64,000 nt of DNA from Cordia subcordata (taxonomy: Eukaryota > Streptophyta > Magnoliopsida > Boraginales > Cordiaceae), in assembly GCA_028554755.1 (NCBI GenBank), contig JAPTOF010000007.1:19277001-19341000 (forward strand), written 5' to 3'. Shown here in pieces: positions 1-12,052 of this stretch. Positions within the stretch are counted from its first letter, which is position 1, and each line of letters begins with the position of its first letter. A model generated the notes under the pieces. It was not told the origin of the DNA. It made no database searches and worked only from the letters and a program-made list of their open reading frames with translations. The position numbers were made by a program, and so were the translations under genes.

Positions 1-855
1 AACAGCTGCTCTCCTGTTCCTCTTAGCATAGTCGAGGTAAACTACACCGTGTACTTATGTAGATGAATATTACAACCAAGTGAAGATTCTTACTGGATCT
101 TGATTTAATAACTTCACGTCGAGCCTAATTAAGTTATAGTTTCGAATGATCTTGCGGTCTTTTTTTACTAGAATTTTGAATTTGAGTGACAGGAATAGGA
201 GAAGGGAAAAAGTTAAAATACTCTGTTTGCTCGAGGCTTTCTTTGTTTGCTTCTTCATATGTTTGCCCAATCTTATCTAAAATAGAGACTTCTGGAAATT
301 AGAGGGGTTGATGCTTTATACTCTTTTCTTCCTTACCCTCTAATAATGACTCAAACACGATACCTATAGGTCCCAACTGAGGAGTGCTATCATATATTGA
401 GCTACACGCTCTGGTTGGTGATGCTTTATATTTCTTCACTCTTTATTTTTTTTTTGTATGGTAAAATATTATGTATTGAATGCCAAATTTCTTATGTATG
501 TTACAAAAATTTTGAAAATAGGAAAGGTTGAAAAGGTGAACGAGTGATATATGACAACGTTCAATTTAAATGATTGAAAGAGTAAAATTGCAAAGTCTAA
601 ATGGTTGCAAGCAAATAAATGAAAGAGTAATATTTACATCAGTCTTCACCTTTCGCTTCTCTTTCATAAGTATAGTAAACAATTTCGTAGACATCAAACC
701 CTACAATCACAAACTCCGAACATTAACAACCTGCTGGATTAGAAGACAACTGAACGACTTGAGTCTTTAATATCGTTGTAGTTCCAACCAATAATTATTG
801 TACTTTCTGAAGACAAGCAGGGCGATATTAAAAAGTTCTTTTGTTTTTTTTTTTT
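1..855. other. AT-rich intergenic, no gene seen
   Basis: No coding region, RNA gene or clear repeat could be supported. Short open frames are AT-rich and show no family resemblance. The stretch ends in a T-run that borders the foldback element starting near 856. Confidence 0.5.
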
Positions 856-1194
856 GGATAAATTACCTTAATGGTCCCTTACCTCTAGTGTTGTATACTT
901 TTTGGTCTGTTATCTTTTGAAAAGTTATTTTAGTCTCTCATTCTACAAACAAGAGACACTGTTAGTTTCTGAGTTATTTTCTATCAAATTTTTAATGAAA
1001 TAAGCATGTGGATCTCACGTAGCTCAGCATTTACCTCATGCTATGTGCTTATATCATAAAAATTTGATGAAAAATAGCTTAGGACAAACAATAACTCTCC
1101 TTTTGTAAGATAAGAGTTTAAAATGCCTCGTTTAAAAGGTAAGACAAAAAAAAAATTGACCCTTAATATAAGGAACTAACGAGATAATTTACCC
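856..1194. repeat. Foldback/TIR element downstream of the CML gene
   Basis: The left end starts GGATAAATTACC and the right end, read in reverse complement, starts GGGTAAATTATC. Both arms continue with related sequence (pyrimidine-rich 'GTTCCTTA/GTCCCTTA' stretches). A second nested pair surrounds the centre (ATCAAATTTTTAATG against CATAAAAATTTGATG). Both outer ends abut T-runs, so a T-rich target duplication is possible but cannot be proved. It lies about 60 bp beyond the stop codon of the calmodulin-like gene and may contribute to its 3' flank. The superfamily is not assignable; a MULE-like MITE is a guess. Confidence 0.55.
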
Positions 1195-1254
1195 TTTTTT
1201 TCCATTCCAATCATAATGGCCATAAATATAAAGAAAAGTTCCATGCATTTTCTG

Positions 1255-1713
1255 TCAGTTTGAGCTGAAGGAAGCAAAACCACAGCCCTCCATCATCTGT
1301 CTGAACTCTTTGTAATTCACCCTTCCATCACCATCAACATCCACTTTGTTTATCATCATCTTGCAATCCTCTAATGTTCTTCCATGCTTCAAATTAAGTG
1401 AAGCCAACACAGATCTCAATTCCTCCACAGAGATGAATCCATCACCATTTTGATCGAATACGTTAAAAACTTCCTTCAGGTCCTCTTCCTCGTCCTTGTC
1501 CTCCATTAACGTTTGGTACAAGGATTCGAATTCGTCGATGTCTACGTTTCCGTCGCCGTTAACGTCGATCTTGTCGATCATTTGCGTGAGTTCTCTCTCG
1601 GGAATGTATATTCCCAGGTTTTCTAATGAGTCACTCAGCTCTTTTCTTGTGATCTTGCCATCTCCGTTACGATCAAACATCTGAAACGCTCGGTGCAGCT
1701 CGCCTCGATCCAT
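1255..1713 (-). CDS. Calmodulin-like protein, four EF-hands (CML3/CML7-like)
   Basis: This is an uninterrupted 152-residue protein made almost entirely of four EF-hand calcium-binding loops: residues 14-25 ([12 protein letters not shown]), 50-61 ([12 protein letters not shown]), 87-98 ([12 protein letters not shown]) and 125-136 ([12 protein letters not shown]). In all four loops position 1 is Asp, position 6 Gly and position 12 Glu, so all four should bind calcium. There is an acidic linker (EDKDEEEDL, about 71-79) between the two lobes. The length and single-exon structure fit plant CMLs, which act as cytosolic calcium sensors and have no catalytic domain. The C-terminus lacks an obvious prenylation CaaX box. 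The start is the first ATG in frame, and a perfect palindrome lies just upstream of it. It resembles Arabidopsis CML3/CML7 from memory; the exact orthologue is not proved. Confidence 0.93.
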   Translation of the reverse strand: MDRGELHRAFQMFDRNGDGKITRKELSDSLENLGIYIPERELTQMIDKIDVNGDGNVDIDEFESLYQTLMEDKDEEEDLKEVFNVFDQNGDGFISVEELRSVLASLNLKHGRTLEDCKMMINKVDVDGDGRVNYKEFRQMMEGCGFASFSSN

Positions 1714-1724
1714 TTCTTTTGCCT

Positions 1725-1747
1725 GAGTGCTTATTGAATAAGCACTC
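1725..1747. promoter_or_regulatory. Perfect palindrome in the CML 5' leader
   Basis: An 11-base arm (GAGTGCTTATT), one central base and the exact reverse-complement arm lie 11 bases upstream of the CML start codon. In DNA it could be a dimeric protein-binding site. In RNA it would form a short stem close to the AUG. The structure is seen directly; the function is inference. Confidence 0.45.
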
Positions 1748-2215
1748 TAGGGCAATAATGGCTTTTGCTTGATGGCTTTTAATTAAAGAGCTTAATGTTC
1801 ACATGTTATTGCATGCATGTTGCAATGGAGAATTAGACAAAAGAAGATATTGCAAAACAGCAAAACTTTTGTCATTTTCTTTTTTTGGGAAAAAAAGAAT
1901 ATTTTTGTTTTTTCTTTGTGGGACCTCATGCAAAATGGATGGTAAATAAGGGACTCAGAAAGAGAAAAATGTGGAGGGAATTTTGGATGTTAGAGGAGAG
2001 CATTAAGGGCGCGGAGAGGAGTCTCGTCTTTAAAAATGGTCATATATTAATCTTGGTATCTTCTTTTTTTCAAAAAAAAAGGGGTTAAAAGATATTGGTA
2101 TTTATAATATGAGATTACTTGTGGACTCATGAGATGCTAGAATCTACTAAAGTGGAGGAAGTGCAACCATGTGGACTAGGCTTGAACTTTAAAATGATAT
2201 ATTGGGAGGCATTAA
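1748..2215. other. CML upstream flank
   Basis: Presumed promoter and upstream region of the minus-strand CML gene. AT-rich with several A/T runs. No unambiguous TATA box could be assigned. Confidence 0.3.
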
Positions 2216-2409
2216 GGGCTCGTTGAATTTTTTTTTTCAAAGCGCTTTTTGTAACAACTTAAAAAAAAATATTTTTTTAGAACTTAAAATCTGATATTTG
2301 GAAAAAATTATACTTGAAACTCTTAACCAAATAACTAGTATAAAAACAGAATGTCTTTTTAAAAAAAAAAGTACTTTCTTATAAAAAAAAAATCAATCCA
2401 AATAGATCA
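2216..2409. mobile_element. Harbinger/Tourist-type MITE, diverged copy
   Basis: Starts GGGCTCGTTGAATTTTT and ends AATCAATCCAAATAGATCA, which are approximate terminal inverted repeats. It is flanked by TAA on both sides (2213-2215 and 2410-2412). The AT-rich interior resembles the better preserved copy at 41473-41699. Confidence 0.6.
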
Positions 2410-3934
2410 TAATTATATGTAGGGCACGTTTGTAACTAGATGGTGCTATGAAGTGGTGAGGGTTTTAGACCTCTCCTTAAATCTTTTTTCCAGTTCAAAA
2501 GACACCTACTCATTTAGTGGCCTAATAAGATTGATGGTGTAGTAGGGATGTTTCTAATTGATGATAATTGATGGAAAGATTTGGTCCAAGCCTTGTGTCC
2601 ATAGAGTTTGCGAGATTCATTTGTGAAGATCATTTCTATAAAAGAGATAAGATTCAGCTACTAGATAAATCAATATAATTTATACTATCTTTTTTCAAAT
2701 CTCTCATTTGATAAAAGTTTTATATATTGAGTTTGTCGTCAAAACACGAAAAAGAACAGTTCCTCCTCCCTCCCCCCCCCCCCCACTCCTCCACCCCACC
2801 ACACACACACACAAAACAAAACAAACCCCCTCAACCCTTCTTCACCCTCATTTTTACATGTATGTAACATTGGAATTGCTTTAGATAATTCAGCCTGCAC
2901 CTGCTAGTGGCTATGTTCTTAATAATGGGGGCCAAGCAACAAGTACCAAAATTATTTGATTTTTTTTTTTGGATTAATTGGAGACAGAGTAAAATATTAA
3001 TATCTCCTCGTCAGCTGAGAGAGGACCATGTCTTACTAAACGAGATGCCACAATCCCATTTTTGTCTTTCTCCAATGGGACTTATTTCGTGGTTCCTCAT
3101 ACCAAAGCACTGTGTACCTACTATACAGAAACAATACACGTTACTATTCACTCATAATAAAATTAAAAATATATTTTTTAATTTTTATTTGTTCACCATC
3201 TTACAACTATTTGTTTATTAACTTTTATATATACATAAAATATTTGTTCAATACTCTATATATATTTATTCACTACTCACACACACATAGGCACACAAAT
3301 ATAAACAAATTTATATGTTCACGAATTCATACATATATATATATATATTTATTTATTTATTCACCATTTGACATATATTTGTTCACCACTCTTACACAAC
3401 AGACACACACAAAATACAAATACGTTAATTTATTCACCAGACTACATATATTTGTTCACCACTATCACACACAACAAACGCACAAATACAATATATTTGT
3501 TTACAATTTTACAGTTACTTGCTCACCACTTTCACACATAAGTACAAACACATATATTTGTTCACTACTCCACTTTATTTGTTCACAATTCCACATATAT
3601 TTGTTCATACAAACCAGCACACACATATACACACAAACACAAACCCACACCACAGACGCACACACATTCACACAAAAACATACATATAAATCAACGTGGT
3701 GATGAAAAAAGTAGGAGAAAAGGCGAATAAGACCTAACCATGATTCTTCTTATTCGAACAAAAAGATAGATTTGCATGAATCTTCATTATTGGAATCTGT
3801 GTATGTGGGTGAGTGTGTGTTTGTGTGTATGAGTATGTTGGGGTGTGTGCATAAGTGTGTGTTTGTGTTTGTGCTTGAGTGTGAGAGTGTGTTTCTATAT
3901 GTGAAAAATGATCAGATCTGAAACACATCTGTGT
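2410..3934. repeat. Low-complexity tract with AC- and GT-rich arms
   Basis: After about 300 bp of plain AT-rich DNA there is a C-run and AC-rich segment (about 2765-2825). A degenerate tandem of 'TATTTGTTCACCAC' motifs alternating with ACACAC blocks follows (about 3165-3690). A GT-rich block (about 3797-3890) lies in inverted orientation to the AC-rich block. Long open frames here are composed of His/Thr/Tyr low-complexity sequence and are not genes. Confidence 0.6.
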
Positions 3935-4000
3935 ATGTTTTTTTTTTTTAAAAGCATGAGTGCACGTAACTATGAATGAGCACCTAACTGAGGGATCTTA

Positions 4001-5160
4001 TACTATGCACCCGCAGGTGCATGTTGTAAGGTGCAACTGCGGGTGCTATGAAATCATGCACTAAATAATAATTTTTTTTTTGCTACAATTCTTCTCTCCT
4101 CTCCTCTGTTTCATAACAATGACTAAATCTCACAAAACTCAAAATACAAATTTTCAATTCAATTTGTTCAACAACTTAACAAATACATCAAATCAAACTC
4201 ACAGCTCATTTTAATCAAAATGACTGAAGCAACAACATCCAAATAAATAGAAAACATCAAATCTAAAGCAATAATGTCCAAAAAAAATAGAAAACATTTG
4301 TAACTTTGAATTGTAAGTTACGGACAAAAATATATAAATTTGATGAAGTTTTTCATGAACAAACAAAGACTGAATAATGAATAAACAATTCTGGTAATTT
4401 CAACCAATTTTAATTACAAACAGATATTTTGATGAATAATATGCTACTGAACAAACAATAATAGCCTATAGAACAAACATTTATAAAACACTGAATAAAC
4501 AATAATAGGCTACAGAACAAATAGTTATAGAATACTAAATAAACAGTTGTAGAATACTAAAGAAATAATAATAGCCTATTGAACAAACAATAATAGTTTA
4601 CTGAAAAACAATAAAAAGGCTACTGAACAAATAGTTAAAGAGCATTGAACAAACAGTTATAGAACACTGAACAAACAAATATAAAATGTTGAACAAATAA
4701 TAATTGTATACTGAAAAAAAAAGTTATGAAATACTAAACTAATAATAATAACTTACTAAACAAACAGTTATAAAACACTGAATAAGCAATAATAGGCTAA
4801 CAATAATAGTCTACTAAATAAACAATAATAAACTACTGAATATACTAATCCTTCGTTTGTATACACACACACACACATCAGAACCAATTGTCACAAATAT
4901 GACTAAATAGAGATATATATAGAGAGAGAATAGAGGCAAAGACAAAGATTATAGAGAGAGAACATAAACAAAGAGAGAAAGAACAGAGACGTAGAAAACA
5001 GAGATAAAAAAAGAGATCATAGAGAAAGAAAAAGTTGAAGAGAGAGAGAACAAAGATGTAGGGATAGAAAAAGATATGTGCATATGATTCTTTGTGTGTT
5101 TTTTTTTTTAATATATAAAAAATCACATAGATGAAGATGCACCTTATAATTTGTCCCGAA
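4001..5160. mobile_element. Dispersed repeat family R, copy 1
   Basis: The left end carries a near-perfect hairpin: GCACCCGCAGGTGCA (from about 4010), a 10-base loop, then TGCAACTGCGGGTGC. About 400 bp follow, with an internal array of degenerate 20-24 bp units built on TACTGAACAAACAATAATAG (about 4440-4860), then a GA-rich segment (about 4915-5060). The right end reads GATGCACCTTATAATTTG. The same order of parts is found at 28441-29810 and, truncated, at 11469-12052. It has no coding capacity, so it looks like a non-autonomous element. The class is unresolved because I could not find a convincing target duplication. Confidence 0.6.
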
Positions 5161-5925
5161 CTGAAAGACCTAGTGTAATTTGCCTCCTCCAATAAAACTT
5201 GATCCATGAAAATTTCCCAAAAAATTGTACCAGATCAAAATTAACTAATTAGTTAGCACATTTATTAGATGCTCAATAAATATACTTCGCTTGACATTCT
5301 GGCATCAAAATCTTAATAACATCCAACCAAGATTTAAGAGGTTGCATGTGAAACCAACTGCCTAATTTCCATACTCATTCCTAGTACATCCATCAATAGT
5401 GGCCATACTTGAATTGCCTCTCGCACATCCACCAACATTTGACTTCTATATGCAGTGTAATATAATTCAACAAATCTCGATTGTCTTTCTTCGCCTCAAC
5501 ATGTTTATTGTTCCTCTGTGCATCTTCCATGTCTTGGCATTGGCAACCCATAGATTACTACTTTTCTTTTTCTGGTCAAAGATTACTACTCTTTTTCAAT
5601 AACAAAACTTATTTCGTGTTTTTCTTTTCGTTTGAATTTCCAAGTTATTGATGATATGTTCCTTGATAGGAAAGAACAAAATGTCTTCATATTTAAAACT
5701 AAAAAAGGCTAAAAATGATATAAAAATAACTACAAAATAGAAAAGAAATATATGAACAAAAGAAAAAAAGAGAATATAAATAACAAGAAAAGAGAGAAAA
5801 AATAAGACAAAAAAGAAAGGATAATATTTTATTAGCTCTATTGATTGTTGGTACTTGATAAATGATACATGTTTACAATGCAAACGCCTCTATTTATAAT
5901 AATAATAATAATAATAATAATAATT
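5161..5925. other. Intergenic, with AAT microsatellite
   Basis: No gene seen. A trinucleotide (AAT/TAA)n run at about 5897-5924 lies immediately at the left edge of duplicated block A. Confidence 0.5.
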
Positions 5926-6457
5926 AATGAGCTAAATTTTCTGATTTCTTGTAAAAGCTACATTTGATTTTTGTTTTTTTCGTAGAGTTAACGTGTTCTT
6001 TCTAAGTTGAAAGTAGAGTGAAATTACCAATTATTTGGACACCATCACAAGGAAAAAGTAGGTTTGGGAAAAGAATTTCGCTAGCAAATAACATAAATTA
6101 AAGGAACAAGCTTTAAATTATTAAAGAAAGTAGCATTTACAACAAACAGACGTAAATTTGGGCAACAAAATTCACAATTTATGGAAATCATGAATTTTGT
6201 GCAGTTCCTCAGTACAGAGAGAGATGATGTTTCACACTCACTAGAGATTTTTTGAGGAGTCCTAGCAGAGAAGATGCATGTTTCCATCATTTTGGGACAT
6301 ACTGACTTGCACGAAATTTATCTAATGTAACAACATGCCTGGCGATTTGGAGCAATTGATTCTAAGATCTGCAAACTCAGGAAACAATTTGGTGGAGCTG
6401 GAGAGTTAGATATCAATTACGCACTCCATCAATCATATTTTGCCAGACTGCTTGTAA

Positions 6458-9400
6458 CTAACAAGAAACGCCTTGCACGGTGAAAGGTGCTGGGTTGACT
6501 TTAACAGAATTGCCCAAAATTATATCTGTAATCAATTCTGCAGTGCCCAGAGCCTAGCAAAAATTTGACAGGTTAGCAAATGATCCTATTCTCATGACCA
6601 GTAAAACCAAACTAATTGTTTACAGTTTGGTTAGAGAATCATACGTAAGATGAAAAAACACCAAATGCACTAGAGTATATCGAATTCTGGAAATGAATCG
6701 AGTATCTTTTCATGTACAACTCCATATTCACTGTTGTTACATTCTTTTTTTTTTTTTTTTTCATTTTTAGGGCTAAATTAGCAAACCATTTGTTACATTT
6801 TGACCATCAGAAAGACGAAGTGTTACCAGTGAAAGTCCTTCCCCTTCATGACCAGCCGCAAGGAAGATGTTTGACAGTCCTGGTACATGCCCTATCATTG
6901 GTTTCCCGCCCACCACTTCACCAATATATGAATCACCAACCAGTCAGTCAACAGGTAACAAAATCATTATTTAATACCTCTATAAAAAGAGAAAAAAGAA
7001 AAAAAAAAGTTTCCTTCTCTGCATACTTACTGTAAGGTCTCAGCCCTACCCTCACTTCACTGTATTTTCGCAAGTGTTCGAGGGATTGTTCTCTTAGCAG
7101 AGGAAAGAACTCCACAGCGCGCTTCCATGTACAGTTTACAATACATTCATCTATCTCCGGGTTGAAACCTACAAACTGGCGGCTGCTTCCTGGAACAAGA
7201 GAATTTCCTCTTATCAATAACACCTGTATTTTAACCAACCCAAGACCAATAATGCCCCCCAAAAATAGAAGTCCACCCCCTACCACTCCCTACTCACTCA
7301 CTCTCTCTCTCTCTCTGGGTTGGTCTATTTTCTTCTCAGGCTGGGGAGAGAAGGATTGAGATGAAAATTAAGCAGACACAAGGAGTAAGGTCGACTGATA
7401 GTTTGCTCACAGAAAAGAAAACACTCCTCATAATAGTGTCAATGACACTAGAAGATGAAATCACAGTATTAAAAATAAACATTTCAACTTGGCATGTGCT
7501 TCTACTGCATATGTATTAGTGCTTGCATGTGCTGACTATGAGTGCTCAAGTGTACACTTGGGAGAGAGACAAATTGAGTAGGGGAATAAAATTGAAGATG
7601 TGATAAATTACCAAGAACAAGGTTTCCTGACATGTCCATTGTGGCAGTCATTGAGACAGACAGATTCTGTGCATCATACTCAAGAGACTGACCAGGTGGG
7701 GTCGACCCCATAGCTGCAGACTCATGTTTGACATATTCGACCTCCATGAGACCATGATTCAGTTTGAAGCATTGAAAATTCTCAAAGACAAGCAAGTGAC
7801 CCTGCCATACATGAAAAATATTATACATTTTCCTTTCAGTTTACTTGATCACTTGGTTTTTCAATTATTTTGAGGAGACTATCTACTCATGAGTATGCCT
7901 AAAGAATATGTTAACAGAAAGAACGTAAGTGGGCCTCTGCAAGTGTTCAGCAATGAATTCAAAGATGTGAGTCCTTACCTCTGAAAACCATATCTTAAGC
8001 AATTGAATGAATCACACGTCTTAATTGTTTATGTAAGCAGGTGTTTAATAGCCAAAAGAGAACTGAAGAGTTTTCTAATGAAGCAGAAAAACTGTATGAC
8101 TCTGACCTTTCGAGGCTTGACAGGGAGATTTACTTCAATATCTATTTGCTTGAAGAGGTCCTGCATCAAAGACCCACTCCAACAACCTGCTGCAACTATG
8201 ACAGCCTTTCTACTAGAAATAATGTTCTTTGAAGTCTGAACAGCTTCGACCTCCCCGCTGCTGCCAGACCTGATGACAGATATACAGTAGAAATAACAAT
8301 TCGATGCAATTGTGATAACTTCGATTTTGGATTACATCAGTAGCTGAAAAGGTAATTGCCAAACCTCAGGAAACTGTTTACTGGCTCATAATAGAACTCA
8401 GCATATCTCCCTTCCGCTGCAAATTGCCTGTTCCCCTACATATAGACCAACTAATACGATGATGACAAAAACACAAAGCATCTAAATAAAGTACTGGAAG
8501 AGGACCACAGCTCAAGTGACAAAAGAACCATGAAAACACCTCTGCAATAAATGCAGCTGTACGTCGAGCATCTAACTGGCAATCATCTGGTAAAAATGCA
8601 GCAGCACCTTCAACTCCAAGCGCAAGTGCAGGTTCCTCCGACTGTAAATCATCGTTGGATAACAGTACTGCTTCTACTCCAGCATCAGATAGTAGCTCCA
8701 CTCTCTCTTTTATAATGGTAGACTCCCCTGCCGTTCTGCCAACCATTAAGCTTCCTGTTGGTAACAAACATCACCTTATGTTCTATGTTAATGTTTATCC
8801 ATCATTGACGCTAGTCTATAATGAATGAAGTACATTAGTTTTCAAACAAAAAACACAACAACATAGGTTTCTTCTCTGATTCTTTAGCACTAATGTTATG
8901 AGCATCTGAGTAAATACTATCTGTTACGTACATGTCATGCAACCACGAGATACTTTGAAAAAATTATCTGTAATAAGATGGATGTAAAGACCACTGCATA
9001 CCCAACCAACACCATTTTTCCAATAAGTAAAAACATCAGTAAAACCTCATTTTTTTCCATTAAGAGCAAGTGAAGAATAAACAGATATCAAAGAGAGTAA
9101 TCTCCCACACTGCCTGCTTGTTTTTAGTTAGCTAGATATGAACCTCAGAGTCCTGATAACTTGGTAAGACTACTTACTGAAAGTTTCTACTTCTATAAAC
9201 AAGTGAAGATTGAAAGAAGAGAGATCATGAAACAAACTCGAAACCTTTTTCTTTTTTTTTTTAATGATATTACATAGTAAACCACCAAATCCAGCACTTG
9301 TGCTTGGTACTAATAGCCTGGAGATACCAGCGAAATGATCAGCCAGACAGAGGCTAAGGCTGCTTCCTTTCCACAACATCCTTCTCTGTATACCAGAGAC

Positions 9401-11351
9401 ATAAACTGAGTGCAATGGGGAACTATCAGTGGCTGGGAAGAGATCTCACCTAGAATCACAATGGGATGAGAAGCACTACATGGGGACAGCAAGTGAGAGC
9501 AGAGACTCTAATCGAACCTTCTTATATACAATCATACTTCAACTGACACAATGAGAATCTGATCATTAAGAAAGTCGAATCTTGCTTGAGCACAAAAAGG
9601 TCTAGAACCAGATATACGTTTAAGCACTTGCTACTTCAAATATCCTCTGTATTCACCTTCTTTACTAATTGACCTTGTTCAATCCATGAGATTTTTTTAC
9701 CCTGATTTTGAAATTTTATGGCAAATTTATCCTACTTTTGAAAATCATTTCAAAAATGCATTTTTCAGTAACGGCAGGTGACTTACCGTTTCCAATTTTG
9801 CCATAAAAAAATGTATATCCGTCAGCCTCATTATCCACACACACAAACACACACTATAAAGCCAGTTGTGCATAGGAATCTTTTTGCCTTTTTTTTTCTT
9901 TTTTTTCCTCCCCATGTTTTCTTATCACAAGTCCACATCAAACGTCATGTAAAAAACCAGGTAGATTTATACAACACTGCCATGTCAGCCTCACGTAGCC
10001 CCATGAAGACATTGACTGCACATTATTTTATTTAGTGATCAGACAAGCTTAAAATTTGTTTTTGTGACTTTGTTTTTTTTAAGGGTTGCGTTGGCTCTTT
10101 GCAGGTGCAAAATGGCAGATGTTTTGAAGCTAGTCGAGGGGTTGCATTGTGGATACCTCTCCAAGAACGGAAAATTTTTTTTTTTTGGTGGAAAAATTAG
10201 AAAACGGTAAGTCACCTACCGTTTTAGTACCGTTTTAGTAGGTGACTTACCGAAAAAGGCATTTTTTAAACGATTTTCAAAAGTGGGGTAATTTTGCCAT
10301 AAAATCTCAAAATCAGGGTAAAAAAAAAATTCCGTTCAATAACACTAGATCTTCATGCTAGCGTATGAGATTGATTAAAAATATTGTTTAGCAAAATCTT
10401 ACAGCGCTGAGTGTATTTGCAACCAAAATCTTTCTTAAACCACATGATTTATGTCCCTAGTGCAATAACCCTTAGATGACGATAAGACTAAATTGCATAA
10501 CATCATCGTATTCCATCAAATTTTTAACATAGAGTCACAAATACAGAACATAAAAGCCATAACAAAACATTCAAAACAATTATAAAACCCACCTGTTTTC
10601 ATCCATCCAAGAGTTTGTAAAGGATCATGGCCTTGATTTTGTACGTCATCAGCCAGCGTCTCCCATAGCTTATGGCTTTTCATTGCAAGCTCCCATTTTT
10701 CGTTCCTCGGATCCTTGTGTATCCTCCATATATAACCCTGCCCTATAACCACTCAGCCGTCAGAAAAACAAAATTAAAAATTTATGCAGTAAAATTAAGT
10801 ATCAGTAAATACCCAAAAAAAAAGGCATAAATTTCACAGCATTATCCAATGTCCAATCAAAATTTCAAGTTAGTGTGTCACAAAAATCACATTTTTACAA
10901 TTCCAAAATGTTGCATTTACTTTCCATCAAATACAGATAAAAAATCAAGAAAATCATTTTACATCACCTAAAATCTACAGAATATGTATGCATTGAGTAG
11001 TGTACCTGCACCGGTAGCACCAGAACACGGCACGGCGGAGTCAACGACGGCGACGGAGAGGTTTGACCCGAGAAGAAACTGGCGGGCGATGGTCAATCCG
11101 ATTATTCCAGCGCCGACTATGACGACGTCAAAGGCGTGCGATTCGGAGCTCCGGATCGCGTTAACGAGTCCGGGTCTGCGTTTGAGGGTTTTAAGAGGTG
11201 ACGTGGAAATTCGAAAAGGTTTGTTGAATTGGAGAAGCTTGCTTAAGTGCAGACTTGGACTGGAGAGTGGAGTATGATACAAGCTTCGTCTCCCGGGAGG
11301 CGAAACGGTGCCGTACGTGGTCGAACTCGTCCGTACCGTTACCGTTGCCAT
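6458..11351 (-). CDS. FAD-dependent oxidoreductase (DAO family), nine exons, intact copy
   Basis: Exons: 11351-11006, 10742-10593, 8754-8540, 8435-8365, 8269-8107, 7801-7612, 7189-7031, 6915-6827, 6553-6458. All introns are GT-AG and the phases close exactly, giving 1479 nt, 492 residues plus stop. The N-terminus (about 1-70) is rich in Ser, Thr, Arg and Pro with few acidic residues, suggesting a plastid or mitochondrial transit peptide. Then comes the dinucleotide-binding motif DVVIVGAGIIG (GAGIIG at 80-85), followed by VVDSA at the end of the second strand and ATGAGQGYIW. Near the C-terminus GHEGEGLSLALGTAELI matches the conserved C-terminal FAD contact of the glycine/D-amino-acid oxidase superfamily. 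The substrate cannot be read from sequence. It resembles the single-copy plant 'FAD-dependent oxidoreductase family protein' (Arabidopsis At5g48440 from memory). The paralogue at 23830-28326 is broken, so this is probably the working copy. Confidence 0.88.
9698..10320. mobile_element. TIR element in intron 2 of the intact FAD gene
   Basis: Arms of about 100 bp are inverted: the left begins TACCCTGATTTTGAAATTTT, and the right end in reverse complement begins TACCCTGATTTTGAGATTTT. Both run through TTATGGCAAA and CTTTTGAAAATC to a CGGTAAGTCACCT-type motif that is repeated several times near the right arm. Long arms with non-coding filling suggest a MULE-like element. A target duplication was not clear because both flanks are A/T homopolymers. 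Confidence 0.6.
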
Positions 11352-11468
11352 TTTTGAGAGCTTCACTTTTTTCTGTTTTGGAAAAACAAACGAAAAATTA
11401 CGGCCTATTGGCCTGGCTCACATAATTATTGGGCCTTCAATATAATTTTGCCAAACAATTTCTGGGAC
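11352..11468 (-). promoter_or_regulatory. Upstream region of the FAD oxidoreductase
   Basis: A TGGGCC/GGCCCA element (11430-11435), the core of plant site II promoter boxes often bound by TCP factors, lies about 80 bp upstream of the ATG. The same element is kept in block B (28406-28411). Repeat R begins about 110 bp upstream of the ATG in both blocks, so the proximal promoter is confined to this short interval or extends into the repeat. No clear TATA box. Confidence 0.4.
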
Positions 11469-12052
11469 GCACTATCCTGTACACCCGCAGGTGCACGTTA
11501 TGAAATCAAGTGCTATTGATGTGTTTTTTTGTCTTCTTTTTTTTGTCTTGCAATTCTTTTCCTCTCTCCTTTATTTCACAACAAAAATTAAATTTCACAA
11601 AATCTTAATACAATTCTTTAATTTGATTTATTCAACAACTTAACAAAAAAATCAAATCAAAATTGCAGCTCAATTTGACTAAAGCAACAACGTTCAAAGA
11701 AATAGAAAACGTCTTTAATTTTGAATTGTGAGTTATGAACAAAAATATATAAATCTGACGAATCTTTTCAAAAACAAACAGAGATTGAATAATGAATAAA
11801 CAGTTATGATAGTTTCAACCAATTTCAATTATAAACAGATATTTTGATCAATAATATGCTATTGAACAAACAATAATAGCTTATAGAACGAACACTTATA
11901 GAACACTGAACAAAAAATAATATACTACTGTTACTGAACAAATAATAATAGTTTACTGAACAAACAGTTATAGAACAATAAACAAACAACAATAGGTTAT
12001 AGAACAAACAATTATAGAATATTGAACAAACAATAATAGACTACCAAAATAA
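11469..12052. mobile_element. Dispersed repeat R, copy 2 (right side missing)
   Basis: Starts with the TGTACACCCGCAGGTGCAC motif and continues through the same unique part and the GAACAAACAATAATAG array as copies 1 and 3. It stops at about 12052, without the GA-rich segment or the right end. It lacks the second arm of the terminal hairpin. Confidence 0.6.

Larger units (their letters stand above)
5926..12052. repeat. Duplicated block A (direct repeat of 23300-29070)
   Basis: From the sequence ATTTTCTGATTTCTTGTAAA onward this block matches 23300-29070 in the same orientation, covering the 3' flank, all nine exons and introns of the FAD oxidoreductase, its upstream region and the first half of repeat R. 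Differences are scattered substitutions, small indels and a few larger insertions or deletions in introns. The left junction lies at an AAT microsatellite here and inside a truncated MITE in block B. The right junction truncates repeat R in this copy only. By eye, identity is above 90%; no alignment was run. Confidence 0.85.

Noticed and set aside
3112..3928. Long open frames of 64-196 codons
   Set aside because: They translate to His/Thr/Tyr-rich low-complexity sequence from ACACAC and TTTGTTCAC repeats; no family resemblance.
8378..8539. Extension of the exon 3 reading frame past 8540
   Set aside because: It runs through a canonical GT donor into the intron; phase closure across nine exons needs the stop of exon 3 at 8540.
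9310..9492. Open frame in intron 2 of the FAD gene, also kept in block B
   Set aside because: Lies between two well-defined exons, and including it would break the phase. Its conservation is explained by the recent duplication.
10976..11277. Plus-strand open frame opposite exon 1 of the FAD gene
   Set aside because: Shadow of the GC-richer coding exon on the other strand; no family resemblance.
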